64,000 nt of DNA from Comamonadaceae bacterium (GTDB lineage Bacteria > Pseudomonadota > Gammaproteobacteria > Burkholderiales > Burkholderiaceae_C), in the NCBI GenBank assembly GCA_947450675.1, contig CANFWI010000005.1, forward strand, positions 1 through 64,000. Reading direction: 5' to 3'. The notes beneath the pieces are model-generated. The model had not been told where the DNA came from and made no database searches. It worked only from the letters and a program-made list of their open reading frames with translations. Made by a program: the position numbers and the translations under genes. Positions within the stretch are counted from its first letter, which is position 1. The number at the start of each line of letters is the position of its first letter. Of this stretch, positions 1 through 8,404 are shown piece after piece.

Positions 1-1744
1 CGCCCAAGCGGCCACGCGCGGGATTGGCCCCGCCCTCGACGTCGCCTTTCGCGGCGGTGCCATCACCGGCATGCTGGTGGTCGGACTCGGGCTGCTGGGT
101 GTCACCGGTTTTTACTGGTTTTTGGTCGGCAACGGCAACTACACACCGACCGCGAATCTGGCCAACCTGCTGAACCCGCTGATCGGTTTTGCTTTCGGCT
201 CGTCGCTGATCTCGATCTTTGCGCGACTCGGCGGCGGCATCTTCACCAAGGGCGCTGATGTCGGCGCAGACTTGGTCGGCAAGGTTGAAGCCGGTATCCC
301 TGAAGACGACCCGCGCAACCCGGCCGTGATTGCTGACAACGTCGGTGACAACGTCGGCGACTGCGCCGGCATGGCCGCTGATTTGTTTGAAACCTACGCC
401 GTGACACTGATCGCCACCATGGTGCTGGGCGCCCTGATGGTCACGGGCGCGGGCACCGCCGCCGTGGTGTATCCGTTGGCGCTGGGTGCGGTGTCCATCA
501 TCGCGTCCATCATCGGCTGCTTCTTCGTCAAAGCCACACCCGGCATGACCAACGTCATGCCCGCGCTGTACAAAGGCTTGGCCGTCGCCGGCGGTTTGTC
601 GCTGATCGCCTTTTACTTCGTCACCACCTGGCTGATGCCTGACAGCGCCATCAAAGCGGTTGGCAGCCAAATGGCCTTGTTCGGTGCCTGCACGGTCGGC
701 TTGGTGTTGACCGGTGCGCTGGTCTGGATCACCGAGTACTACACCGGCACCCAGTACCCGCCGGTCAAGCACATTGCCCAGTCGTCGACCACGGGCCACG
801 GCACCAACATCATTGCTGGCCTTGGCGTGTCCATGCGCTCAACCGCCTGGCCGGTGGTGTGTGTCTGCATCGCGATCTGGGTGTCCTACCAATTGGCCGG
901 GCTGTATGGCATTGCGATTGCCGCGACCTCCATGCTGAGCATGGCCGGCATTGTGGTGGCACTTGACGCTTACGGCCCAATCACCGACAACGCCGGCGGC
1001 ATCGCTGAAATGGCCGATATGCCGGCCAGTGTGCGCGCCGTGACCGATCCGCTGGACGCTGTCGGCAACACCACCAAAGCCGTGACCAAAGGCTACGCCA
1101 TCGGCTCGGCCGGCTTGGCCGCGCTGGTGCTGTTTGCTGACTACACGCACAAACTCGAAGCCTACGGCAAAGCCATCAGCTTTGACTTGAGCAACCCGAT
1201 GGTCATCATCGGTCTCTTCATTGGCGGCCTGATTCCCTACTTGTTCGGGGCCATGGCGATGGAAGCCGTGGGCCGCGCAGCCGGTGCGGTGGTGGTCGAA
1301 GTGCGACGTCAGTTCCGCGATATCAAAGGCATCATGGAAGGCACCGGCAAGCCCGAGTACGACACCTGCGTCGACATGCTGACCAAAGCCGCGATCAAAG
1401 AAATGATGATCCCTTCGCTGCTGCCCGTCGTCGTGCCGATTTTGGTCGGTCTGCTGCTCGGCCCCGCCGCTTTGGGCGGCTTGCTGATGGGCACCATCGT
1501 CACCGGTCTTTTTCTGGCCATCTCAATGTGCACCGGCGGCGGTGCCTGGGACAACGCCAAGAAATACATTGAAGACGGCCACCACGGCGGCAAAGGCTCC
1601 GAGACGCACAAAGCCGCCGTCACCGGCGACACCGTGGGCGACCCCTACAAAGACACTGCGGGCCCCGCCATCAATCCGTTGATCAAGATCATCAACATCG
1701 TGGCTCTCTTGATCGTGCCGTTGATGATGAAGTTACACAGCTGA
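1..1744 (+). CDS. hppA: Membrane-bound proton-translocating pyrophosphatase (5' end outside window)
   Basis: Hydrolyses pyrophosphate and pumps protons out of the cytoplasm. The reading frame is open from base 2, and residues before the first internal ATG at 71 already match the family (a [10 protein letters not shown] stretch), so the true start lies left of the window. About 580 residues are visible of a usual 670-700. The catalytic segment with [11 protein letters not shown] and the paired DNVGDNVGD aspartates is intact, and there are many hydrophobic membrane segments. The [10 protein letters not shown] loop carries Lys and Thr at the two positions that distinguish potassium-independent from potassium-dependent enzymes, which points to the potassium-independent H+ type. 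The gene ends in a strong hairpin shared with a convergent marR gene. Confidence 0.95.
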   Translation, partial: AQAATRGIGPALDVAFRGGAITGMLVVGLGLLGVTGFYWFLVGNGNYTPTANLANLLNPLIGFAFGSSLISIFARLGGGIFTKGADVGADLVGKVEAGIPEDDPRNPAVIADNVGDNVGDCAGMAADLFETYAVTLIATMVLGALMVTGAGTAAVVYPLALGAVSIIASIIGCFFVKATPGMTNVMPALYKGLAVAGGLSLIAFYFVTTWLMPDSAIKAVGSQMALFGACTVGLVLTGALVWITEYYTGTQYPPVKHIAQSSTTGHGTNIIAGLGVSMRSTAWPVVCVCIAIWVSYQLAGLYGIAIAATSMLSMAGIVVALDAYGPITDNAGGIAEMADMPASVRAVTDPLDAVGNTTKAVTKGYAIGSAGLAALVLFADYTHKLEAYGKAISFDLSNPMVIIGLFIGGLIPYLFGAMAMEAVGRAAGAVVVEVRRQFRDIKGIMEGTGKPEYDTCVDMLTKAAIKEMMIPSLLPVVVPILVGLLLGPAALGGLLMGTIVTGLFLAISMCTGGGAWDNAKKYIEDGHHGGKGSETHKAAVTGDTVGDPYKDTAGPAINPLIKIINIVALLIVPLMMKLHS

Positions 1745-1761
1745 TATTCAGCGCTCATTGA

Positions 1762-1800
1762 GACGTTAAAAAGCCCGCTTGATGCGGGCTTTTTAACGTC
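1762..1800. terminator. Bidirectional rho-independent terminator between hppA and marR
   Basis: A perfect 17-bp inverted repeat (arms 1762-1778 and 1784-1800, loop TTGAT) has A/T-rich outer halves, giving a T run on either strand. It sits 17 bp after the hppA stop and 6 bp before the stop of the convergent marR gene, so it can end both transcripts. Confidence 0.93.
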
Positions 1801-1806
1801 TGTAAA

Positions 1807-2286
1807 TCAAGTGACTTTGAGCACTTGCAACGGCGCTCGACTGAGTTCGTTGTTGAGGTGAACGAATTTTTTAAGCAGCCGGCTGAACTCGATGTTTTCT
1901 TCTGGTGACAACTTGGCCAGCATCTTGTCGCGCAGTTCCACTACCGACGGCGCCATGCTCGCCAAGGCGTCTGAGCCGTCTGGCGTCAGCGTCAAACAAC
2001 GCCGACCACGTGGCAAGACCTCGCGCTGGACCCAGCCCTTGGCCTCTAGCCGGACCGCGATGTCGGCCGTGGTCGACTTGTCGAGTGCCACCAAACCCGC
2101 CAAAGTCAGCTGGTCAATGCCGGGAACCACTTGCAACATCCTCAGCACAGCGTATTGCGTTGGCGTGATGTCCAGTTGAATCGTTTCACGAAACATGGAC
2201 ACCGAGATTTGCTGCGCCCGCCGGACCAGATGGCCGAGCTCATCATGGAGATCCAAGCCTAAAGCGTCGTTCATGGCATTTGACAC
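1807..2286 (-). CDS. MarR-family transcriptional regulator
   Basis: A winged-helix DNA-binding regulator of 159 residues, the usual MarR length. The core TPTQYAVLRML, followed by LTLAGLVALDKSTTADIAVRLEAKGWV and a basic wing (REVLPRGRRCLTL), is typical. It starts with GTG at 2286, 13 bp after the vanB stop; an ATG at 2274 is an equally possible start and neither has a good ribosome-binding site. Being last in the vanA-vanB-marR run, it may respond to vanillate or a related aromatic acid, as many MarR proteins bind phenolic ligands. The ligand is inference; it could instead control genes elsewhere. Confidence 0.85.
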   Translation of the reverse strand: MSNAMNDALGLDLHDELGHLVRRAQQISVSMFRETIQLDITPTQYAVLRMLQVVPGIDQLTLAGLVALDKSTTADIAVRLEAKGWVQREVLPRGRRCLTLTPDGSDALASMAPSVVELRDKMLAKLSPEENIEFSRLLKKFVHLNNELSRAPLQVLKVT

Positions 2287-2299
2287 AACAGCCGAAAAA

Positions 2300-3265
2300 C
2301 TAAATGTCCAAGACCAAACGCGCAGACTTTGAACGCGAGCAGCAGGGTAAAAATTGATCGTTGGCAGCCTGCTCCTCAGGCGTCAAGTACATGTCACGGT
2401 GGTCAGGCACACCCTCGATCACGCGCGTCAGGCAGGTTCCGCACACGCCCTGCTCGCAGGAGCTGAAGACCTGGACGCCCGCCGCCGACAGCGCCTGCAA
2501 AATCGTTTGGTCGCTGTCGACGGTGACGATCAGACCTGAGCTTGCCACCTGAACTTCAAAGCTTTCATCTGTCGCGATGGGTGAAACATCTGCACCAAAA
2601 AACTCAGCGTGCAGTTGTGCATCGCTCCAACCGTTGCTGCGCGCCGTGTCCAAAACAGCGTTCATAAAGCCTGTGGGGCCGCAGACATACAAGTGAACAC
2701 CCGCCTCCGGACGCACCAACAACGCGGCCATGTCCAGCTTTTGCGCGGGACCGGCATCGTCAAAGTGAAACGCGACTTTGCCCGCTAGACCAGACTCAGC
2801 CATGCGCTCTCGAAAGGCAGTGCGATCGGCAGAACGCGTGCAGTAATGCATCTCAAAATCAGCGCCCATGCTGGACAGCCGCTCCGCCATGCACAAAAGA
2901 GGCGTCACGCCAATACCGCCCGCCAGCAGCAGATGCCGCTGAGCGTCATGCGCCAGCATGAAGTGATTTTTAGGCGCACTGATTTGCAATTCGTCACCCA
3001 CCTTGACCTGCTCGTGCATGGCTTTGGAGCCGCCGCGCGAATGGGCGTCTTTCAGCACCGCAATTCGGTAGCGGTGGTTTTCACCCGGGTTGTTGAACAG
3101 CGAATACTGCCGAACCAGACCACCAGGCAAGTGCACATCCACATGCGATCCGGCAGAAAAAACCGGCAGCGACTCGCCGTCGGCGGCGACCAAATCGAAG
3201 CTGTCAATGTCCAAGGCTTCGGTGTTTTTTTGAGCGACCCGAACGGTCAAAGTGGCATTCAGCAT
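2300..3265 (-). CDS. vanB: Vanillate O-demethylase reductase subunit
   Basis: Passes electrons from NAD(P)H through flavin and a [2Fe-2S] cluster to the VanA oxygenase. The roughly 321 residues run in the phthalate-dioxygenase-reductase order. An FMN/FAD domain holds the RQYSLFN motif, the nucleotide domain holds GGIGVTPLLCM and CGPTGFM, and a C-terminal plant-type ferredoxin holds CEQGVCGTC plus a later Cys near FLPCC. I chose ATG 3265 because AAGGAG lies just upstream and the frame above it overlaps vanA with no family resemblance. The start is 10 bp after the vanA stop, so the two are co-transcribed. Confidence 0.93.
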   Translation of the reverse strand: MLNATLTVRVAQKNTEALDIDSFDLVAADGESLPVFSAGSHVDVHLPGGLVRQYSLFNNPGENHRYRIAVLKDAHSRGGSKAMHEQVKVGDELQISAPKNHFMLAHDAQRHLLLAGGIGVTPLLCMAERLSSMGADFEMHYCTRSADRTAFRERMAESGLAGKVAFHFDDAGPAQKLDMAALLVRPEAGVHLYVCGPTGFMNAVLDTARSNGWSDAQLHAEFFGADVSPIATDESFEVQVASSGLIVTVDSDQTILQALSAAGVQVFSSCEQGVCGTCLTRVIEGVPDHRDMYLTPEEQAANDQFLPCCSRSKSARLVLDI

Positions 3266-3275
3266 GAGGAGCTCC

Positions 3276-4322
3276 TTAAGCGTTCGAGTCCGGGGTTTGA
3301 CCTTCTGCCACCAGCAAACGGTCAATCACCTTGCGGGATTGAATGCCGCCCGTGTCAATGTTCAGCTTGAGCAGTTTGCGCTGCGGCCACAGGGTCAAGT
3401 TTTTTTGCTGACGCTCTAACATGTCCAAGTCCTCACTGAAGATTTTTCCTTGACCTTCACGAATCGCAGCAGTCAATGCCTCGTCATCCGGCTTGAACTT
3501 GCGCGCCATGCCCCAAAAATACCAAATCGATGTTTCAGTTTCGGGGGTGATGAAGTCGGTGACGACGCTGTAGACCTTGTGTTCAGCCGGTGCGTTGTAG
3601 CCGTCATGCCCCAAGTGCGCTACGCCCACCTCGATCATCACGTTGCTGGGCGGGCTAAAACGGCAGACCTGCCAGCGATCGACCAAGACATCGTCAGCCA
3701 GGTGATTGCCGCGCAAGGCGAGCTTCCAAAACGGTGGCGGCTCCACGGAATTCATGAAGCGACTCGTCACCACCGTGTCGCCGTCAACCGTGGTTTTGCA
3801 AGGTGTCTCGTCGATTTCCCGCTGGCCAATGCTGTTGGCATGCACGTAGGTCTCATGCGTCAGGTCCATCAGGTTGTCGACCATCAGCCGGTAATCACAA
3901 TTGATGTGGTACAGACCTCCACCAAAAGCCCATTCCGGGTTGCCATACCAGTCTTGCACCGGAATCGTCTGGGCGTCCGCCAGACCGGCCTCGCCCGGCC
4001 AGACCCAGATAAAACCGTAACGCTCTTCGACGGGGTAACTGCGAATCGCCGGAAAGCCCTGCACGCGCTGCCCGGGCATCCCCAAGGTCTTGCCCTCGCA
4101 ACCCATTTCCAAGCCGTGGTAGCCGCAGACCAATCGGCCCTCTTTGACAAAACCCAGCGACAGCGGCGCACCCCGATGCGGACAAAAGTCTTCCAGGGCC
4201 GCGACACGATTTTCTTGGCCGCGGTAAAACACAATGCGCTCGCCGCAAATCATGCGGCTCAAGGGTTTGGCCTCCAACTCCTCAGCCGTGGCGGCCACAT
4301 ACCAAGTATTTTTAGGGAACAT
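3276..4322 (-). CDS. vanA: Vanillate O-demethylase oxygenase subunit
   Basis: Rieske non-haem iron monooxygenase that converts vanillate to protocatechuate and formaldehyde, taking electrons from VanB. The N-terminal Rieske centre is CPH followed 16 residues later by CGYH. The mononuclear iron site is in DNLMDLTHETYVH. The sequence from MFPKNTWYVA onward follows Pseudomonas VanA closely by eye, including DYRLM and the SIWYFWGMAR segment. ATG 4322 is preferred to an in-frame TTG four codons earlier because family members begin MFPKN. It is followed at once by vanB. Its product protocatechuate is a plausible substrate for the ligAB pair at 36-37 kb. Confidence 0.95.
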   Translation of the reverse strand: MFPKNTWYVAATAEELEAKPLSRMICGERIVFYRGQENRVAALEDFCPHRGAPLSLGFVKEGRLVCGYHGLEMGCEGKTLGMPGQRVQGFPAIRSYPVEERYGFIWVWPGEAGLADAQTIPVQDWYGNPEWAFGGGLYHINCDYRLMVDNLMDLTHETYVHANSIGQREIDETPCKTTVDGDTVVTSRFMNSVEPPPFWKLALRGNHLADDVLVDRWQVCRFSPPSNVMIEVGVAHLGHDGYNAPAEHKVYSVVTDFITPETETSIWYFWGMARKFKPDDEALTAAIREGQGKIFSEDLDMLERQQKNLTLWPQRKLLKLNIDTGGIQSRKVIDRLLVAEGQTPDSNA

Positions 4323-4361
4323 AAAAACTTTCAATTAAATGAAATGAGCGGAAATGAGCAC

Positions 4362-4377
4362 ACCGTGAATTGACGGT
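4362..4377. promoter_or_regulatory. Imperfect palindrome upstream of vanA (candidate operator)
   Basis: ACCGTGAATTGACGGT is a 16-bp sequence with 5-bp arms ACCGT/ACGGT around AATT, palindromic except for one base pair. It lies 40 bp upstream of the vanA start in the only gap between the GntR gene and vanA. It could bind either neighbouring regulator. Its shape is the only evidence. Confidence 0.3.
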
Positions 4378-4414
4378 AAGTGTACTGAATCTATGCATTC
4401 CATTCCAAGAAAGA

Positions 4415-5119
4415 TCAAGAAATCCAATCCGGAAAGCGCTTTTTCATGTCCTTGACAAAAGACAGCGTACCGGCGAGGTGCCGCCGCAAAGCGGCTTCAG
4501 CGGCGGCCGCATCTCGCTGCTCCAGCGCTGCGAGAATGTCCCTGTGGTCTTGTACGATCGCCTGCGCCTTGCCCTTGGCAGGCAGGTTCAGGTGGCGCAA
4601 GCGATCAACGTGACCGCTTTGCTTGCGCACCAAACTCCACAAAGAACTGACCTGCGCAGCGTCGTACATCTCTTTGTGAAATGCCACATCAGCTGCGGCC
4701 AACCGAGGCACGTCGAGTGGCGTCAATGCAGACTCTTGCACGCCCATGTGGAACTTCAAACGCTGCATCAGGGCGCTGTGGTCAGGGGCTGGCAATTCAC
4801 ACAGCGTTTTGAGGATTTCAATCTCAATGGCGCGACGCAAAAAATGCGCCTCCAAGGCGGCCGACAGATCAATCCGGCTGACGACGGTCGCATGTTGCGG
4901 AAATATATCGACCAATTGCTCTTCGCCCAAACGAATCAAGGCATCGCGAATGGGCGTCTGGCTGATGCCGAAGTGTTCGGCCAATTCAGCCCGCTGCAAC
5001 ACCGTACCGGGCTCCAGCTGAACGGAAACGATGGACTCGCGCAGCGCTTCAAAAACCTGCGGCGCTGACTGCCGGGTCCGGTCTAGCTTCAGCGGCGGTA
5101 ATTTGTCCAACCCATTCAT
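4415..5119 (-). CDS. GntR-family regulator, FCD subfamily (VanR-like)
   Basis: 234 residues. The N-terminal winged helix has LRESIVSVQLEPGTVLQRAELAEHFGISQTPIRDALIRL. The C-terminal helical FCD ligand domain shows the metal-binding Asp/His pattern (ADVAFHKEMY, the RLRHL region, EAALRRHL). AAGGAAG stands just before ATG 5119. It lies directly upstream of vanAB on the same strand and is divergent from the TctC/Ldh2/IlvD operon, so it may control either or both. In Pseudomonas and Acinetobacter, VanR repressors of vanAB are GntR proteins of this subfamily, which supports the idea. The palindrome at 5187-5204 is its likely operator. The effector is not known from sequence. Confidence 0.88.
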   Translation of the reverse strand: MNGLDKLPPLKLDRTRQSAPQVFEALRESIVSVQLEPGTVLQRAELAEHFGISQTPIRDALIRLGEEQLVDIFPQHATVVSRIDLSAALEAHFLRRAIEIEILKTLCELPAPDHSALMQRLKFHMGVQESALTPLDVPRLAAADVAFHKEMYDAAQVSSLWSLVRKQSGHVDRLRHLNLPAKGKAQAIVQDHRDILAALEQRDAAAAEAALRRHLAGTLSFVKDMKKRFPDWIS

Positions 5120-5181
5120 AGCTTCCTTGAAACACCTTTTGATGCGTGCGGTGATAGCGCAAAACTTCCAAAATCATAGCA

Positions 5182-5210
5182 TTGACGCACTAATATATTA
5201 GTGCTTTAAT
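5182..5210 (+). promoter_or_regulatory. Promoter of the sugar-acid operon with a palindromic operator filling the spacer
   Basis: TTGACG (5182-5187) and TTTAAT (5205-5210) form a sigma-70 promoter with a 17-bp spacer. The spacer plus the last -35 base is the perfect 18-bp palindrome GCACTAATATATTAGTGC (5187-5204). A protein bound there would block RNA polymerase. The site lies between the divergent GntR gene (start 5119) and the first TctC gene (start 5300), so GntR is the obvious binder. The GntR link is inference. Confidence 0.75.
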
Positions 5211-5299
5211 TCGAGATGCGCCAGCCACAAAAACAAAAAAAATCAGCCTTGAGGTGGTTCGAGATTCAGACATTCAATGCTTTCAACAGGAGACAAACC

Positions 5300-6301
5300 A
5301 TGTTCAAAACCCAGCAGTTCAACCCGCGCAAGCGGTTGATTCTTCAAGCCTTGCCCTGGTTGTTCATCGGTGCAAGCGCGCTCAACGCGCATGCCCAAAC
5401 AGCTTGGCCAAGCAAGCCCGTGACCGTCGTCGTCCCCTTTGCCGCAGGCGGAGGAACCGACATCGGTGCGCGCATTTTGGCGCAGCGTCTGTCCATCTTG
5501 TGGGGCCAACCCGTATTGATTGACAACAAAGGTGGCGCCGGCGGTAACGTCGGCTTGGACGCCGTCGCACGCGCCAAGCCTGACGGCTACACCCTGCTGA
5601 CGGGCAACGTCGGCACGCAGTCGATCAACCCAACGCTTTACAAAAAACTCAGCTACAACCCAGACACCGCATTTGTACCGCTGGGTCAGTTTGCAGAGCT
5701 GCCTTTCGTGCTGGCCGTCACAGCCACTTTGCCGGTCAAAAACGTCAAGGAATTGGTCGACATGGCCAAGGCCCAGCCGGACAAACTGACCTACGCCAGC
5801 TCGGGCAGCGGCGGCTCGCCGCACCTCTCGGCCGAGACCTTCAAGATCGCCACCAACACGAAAATTCTGCACATTCCCTACAAAGGCGGCGGCGCGGCCA
5901 TGACCGACTTGATGTCGGGCAATGTCGACATGATTTTTGCGTCGGTGCTGGAAACCTCGGGTTTCATCAAGGCCGGCAAACTCAAGGCGCTGGCCATCAC
6001 CAGCAAGAACCGTGTGTCGGCCATGCCTGACGTTCCCACCTTGCAAGAGAGTGGCGTCACGGGAGCCGAGTCGGGTTCATGGATTGGCTTGTTAGCGCCA
6101 GCCGGCACGCCCAAAGAGATCGTCGACAAGATCTCGCAAAGCCTGCAACAGGCCGTGGCGATGCCAGACATTCAGCAGCAATTGCTGGCTCAGGGTGCCA
6201 TCGCCAAAGGCGGCACAGCCGCCGATTTTGCACAACTCATCGCGACCGACCGCAAGCGCTACGCACGCATCATCATTGACAACAAATTGACCGCCGACTG
6301 A
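5300..6301 (+). CDS. Bug/TctC-family periplasmic solute-binding protein 1
   Basis: 333 residues. A cleavable signal peptide ending near NAHA is followed by the family start AWPSKPVTVVVPFAAGGGTDIGARILAQ. The later GGAGGNVGLDAVARAKPDGYTLL and YKGGGAAMTDLMSGNVDMIF segments line the ligand cleft. Family members bind carboxylates in the periplasm for tripartite tricarboxylate transporters. No membrane subunits (TctA, TctB) lie in the window. ATG 5300 follows AGGAGA; the frame further upstream lacks family resemblance. It is the first gene of the operon behind the palindrome-bearing promoter. By context the ligand is likely a sugar acid or hydroxy acid. Confidence 0.92.
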   Translation: MFKTQQFNPRKRLILQALPWLFIGASALNAHAQTAWPSKPVTVVVPFAAGGGTDIGARILAQRLSILWGQPVLIDNKGGAGGNVGLDAVARAKPDGYTLLTGNVGTQSINPTLYKKLSYNPDTAFVPLGQFAELPFVLAVTATLPVKNVKELVDMAKAQPDKLTYASSGSGGSPHLSAETFKIATNTKILHIPYKGGGAAMTDLMSGNVDMIFASVLETSGFIKAGKLKALAITSKNRVSAMPDVPTLQESGVTGAESGSWIGLLAPAGTPKEIVDKISQSLQQAVAMPDIQQQLLAQGAIAKGGTAADFAQLIATDRKRYARIIIDNKLTAD

Positions 6302-6311
6302 GAAACCCATC

Positions 6312-7286
6312 ATGAACATTCGCCGCTTATTCCTGACTTCTTCCGCCCTGATCGCCTTATCAGCACTCGGCATCCAAGCTCACGCCGCCAGCTGGCCGAC
6401 CCAGCCATTGCGCATCGTCGTACCGTTTGCTGCGGGTGGAACCTCCGACGTCATTGCGCGCCTGATGAGCAAGCCTTTGAGCGACGCGCTGGGTGTGCCG
6501 GTGTTGATCGACAACCGAACCGGTGCTGCTGGCAACATTGGCGCCGCTTACGTGGCGAATGCCACCGACAACCACACCGTGCTGCTGACCGACCTCGGCT
6601 CGCTGGCGATCAGTCCGCTGGTGACCAAAGACCTGCCGTTCAAACCGAGTGACTTGCAAGGCGTGGCCATGCTGGCCTATTCACCGCACTTGCTGGTGGC
6701 GCACCCGGGTGTTGCCGCCAACAACCTGAAGGAACTGGTGGCGCTGTCACAAACCACCAAGATCAATGTCGCCTCTTCTGGCACGGGCACACCCAATCAC
6801 CTCGGCATCGTTGAGATCGCGCTGGAGACCGGCATGAAGTGGCAGCATGTGCCCTACCGCGGCGGTGCGCAATCATTGAATGACACGGCAGCCGGCACCA
6901 CGCAGATTGTTCTGAATGGCATGCTGGCGACGATGCCGCTGGTACAAGGCGGCAGGCTCAAGGTCATCGGTATTTCAAGGGCGACGCGTATGCCACTGGT
7001 CAGCCACATTCCGACCATCGCCGAGCAAGGTGTGAAGAACTTCGAGTCCGGCACTTATCAAGGGGTCACCGCATCATCAAAAATGTCGCGTCAGGCGATT
7101 GAGCGGCTGAACACAGAGATGATCCGCATCATCCGTTCGCCTGAGATGCGCGCCCGATTGCTGCAAGCCGGTGCGGAGGTCATGACCTCAACGCCCATCG
7201 AGACCACCAACTTCATCGCCAAGGACCGGTTGCGCTGGGCCAACGTGATCCAGCGGGCGGGCGCCGAGCTTGAAGGCACCCAATGA
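6312..7286 (+). CDS. Bug/TctC-family periplasmic solute-binding protein 2
   Basis: 324 residues, starting 10 bp after the first receptor gene. The signal peptide ends near QAHA; then ASWPTQPLRIVVPFAAGGTSDVIARLM and NRTGAAGNIGAAYVA show the family. The usual DGYTLL turn reads DNHTVLLTDLG, so the lid of the ligand pocket differs from the first receptor. Two adjacent receptors with different pockets suggest a pair of related ligands rather than a recent tandem copy. No cognate membrane subunits are nearby. The next gene begins one base after its stop. Confidence 0.9.
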   Translation: MNIRRLFLTSSALIALSALGIQAHAASWPTQPLRIVVPFAAGGTSDVIARLMSKPLSDALGVPVLIDNRTGAAGNIGAAYVANATDNHTVLLTDLGSLAISPLVTKDLPFKPSDLQGVAMLAYSPHLLVAHPGVAANNLKELVALSQTTKINVASSGTGTPNHLGIVEIALETGMKWQHVPYRGGAQSLNDTAAGTTQIVLNGMLATMPLVQGGRLKVIGISRATRMPLVSHIPTIAEQGVKNFESGTYQGVTASSKMSRQAIERLNTEMIRIIRSPEMRARLLQAGAEVMTSTPIETTNFIAKDRLRWANVIQRAGAELEGTQ

Positions 7287-7287
7287 A

Positions 7288-8379
7288 ATGCACAACTCAC
7301 CGATGAGCGACGCCACATTGAGCAAGACCACTTTTCACAGCACGGCCGCGCTGGAGCAGTTTGCCGCAGCCCTGTTCACCCAAGTCGGCATGGACAAAGA
7401 CAAGGCGCAAACGCTGGGCCGGTTTTTGGTTTTAACGGATGCGATGGGTCGCCGAACCCATGGCTTGGCCATGGCCGGCCTGTATTTGGCAGACATTGAA
7501 AAAGGCGGCATGACGCTCCGCGGTGAGCCAGAAGTCATCAAGGACAACGGCATCAGCGTGGTCTGGGACGGCGGCTACTTGCCCGGCCTGTGGCTGGTCA
7601 ACAAGGCCATTGAAGAAGCGATTGTGCGCGCCCAAAAGCACGGTATCGCCGCCTACGCCATCCGCAAAAGCCACCACATCGGTTGCTTGGCTGCGCTGGT
7701 GAAGCAAGCCGCAGACCGCGGTTTTATCGCGCAAATATCCAATTCAGATCCGGCCGGTGCGCGCGTCGCGCCCTACGGCGGATGCGAGGCTTTGTTCACG
7801 CCGAATCCGATGGCGATGGGCTATCCCGGCGCGCACAACCCGGTGCTGATTGACATCTGCGCCTCCATCACCACCACCTCCATGACGCGGCAGACCTTTG
7901 CGGCCGGTCAGCAGTTCGAGCACCCTTGGTTGCTGGACGCACAGGGCACGCCCACGCGTGACCCGGCGGTGCTGGAAAACACACAAGCGCGGGGGTCCCT
8001 GCAACTATTGGGCGGTCAAGAATACGGCCACAAGGGCTTCGGTCTGGCGCTCGGCATCGAAGCGCTGTCGCAAGGTCTGTCAGGCCATGGCCGCAAAGAC
8101 GCACCCAAGCGCTGGGGCGGCAATGTGTTTTTGCAAGTCATTGACCCAGAGCTGTTCGCCGGCCGTGACGCTTTCACCGAACAGATGGACTACCTGTCCG
8201 AGCGCTGCCGCACGAACAAACCGATTCACGCTGACAGGCCTGTGCGCTTGCCCGGCGACCAAGCGGCTGTCGGCGTCGAAAAAGCCCAACGCCAAGGTCT
8301 GAGCTATGACAGCCAGACATGGCAAGGTCTGGCTGAATGGGCCGACAAACTCAAAGTGGCGCTGCCTGTTTCAGTCTGA
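7288..8379 (+). CDS. Ldh2-family NAD(P)-dependent malate/lactate-type dehydrogenase 1
   Basis: 363 residues of the Ldh2/YiaK/ComC oxidoreductase fold, which is unrelated to classical Rossmann dehydrogenases. Recognisable parts are DAMGRRTHGLAM near the N-terminus, KSHHIGCLA with the catalytic-region His pair, NSDPAGARVAPYGG, the FTPNPMAMGYP loop and the GHKGFGLALGIEALSQGLSG helix. Family substrates include malate, L-lactate, sulfolactate, 2,3-diketogulonate and cyclic imino acids. Here a hydroxy or keto sugar acid is likely because it precedes an IlvD/Edd dehydratase. ATG 7288 starts one base after the previous stop; ATG 7303 is an alternative. Confidence 0.88.
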   Translation: MHNSPMSDATLSKTTFHSTAALEQFAAALFTQVGMDKDKAQTLGRFLVLTDAMGRRTHGLAMAGLYLADIEKGGMTLRGEPEVIKDNGISVVWDGGYLPGLWLVNKAIEEAIVRAQKHGIAAYAIRKSHHIGCLAALVKQAADRGFIAQISNSDPAGARVAPYGGCEALFTPNPMAMGYPGAHNPVLIDICASITTTSMTRQTFAAGQQFEHPWLLDAQGTPTRDPAVLENTQARGSLQLLGGQEYGHKGFGLALGIEALSQGLSGHGRKDAPKRWGGNVFLQVIDPELFAGRDAFTEQMDYLSERCRTNKPIHADRPVRLPGDQAAVGVEKAQRQGLSYDSQTWQGLAEWADKLKVALPVSV

Positions 8380-8404
8380 AAACCCACAACCAAAAACAAC
8401 TCCC

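Noticed and set aside
3266-3325. N-terminal extension of vanB from the long open frame
   Set aside because: Overlaps vanA, has no family resemblance, and a strong ribosome-binding site supports ATG 3265.
3450-4373. 307-codon open frame antisense to vanA
   Set aside because: It mirrors vanA on the other strand; high-GC codon bias leaves such frames open. vanA has full catalytic motifs.
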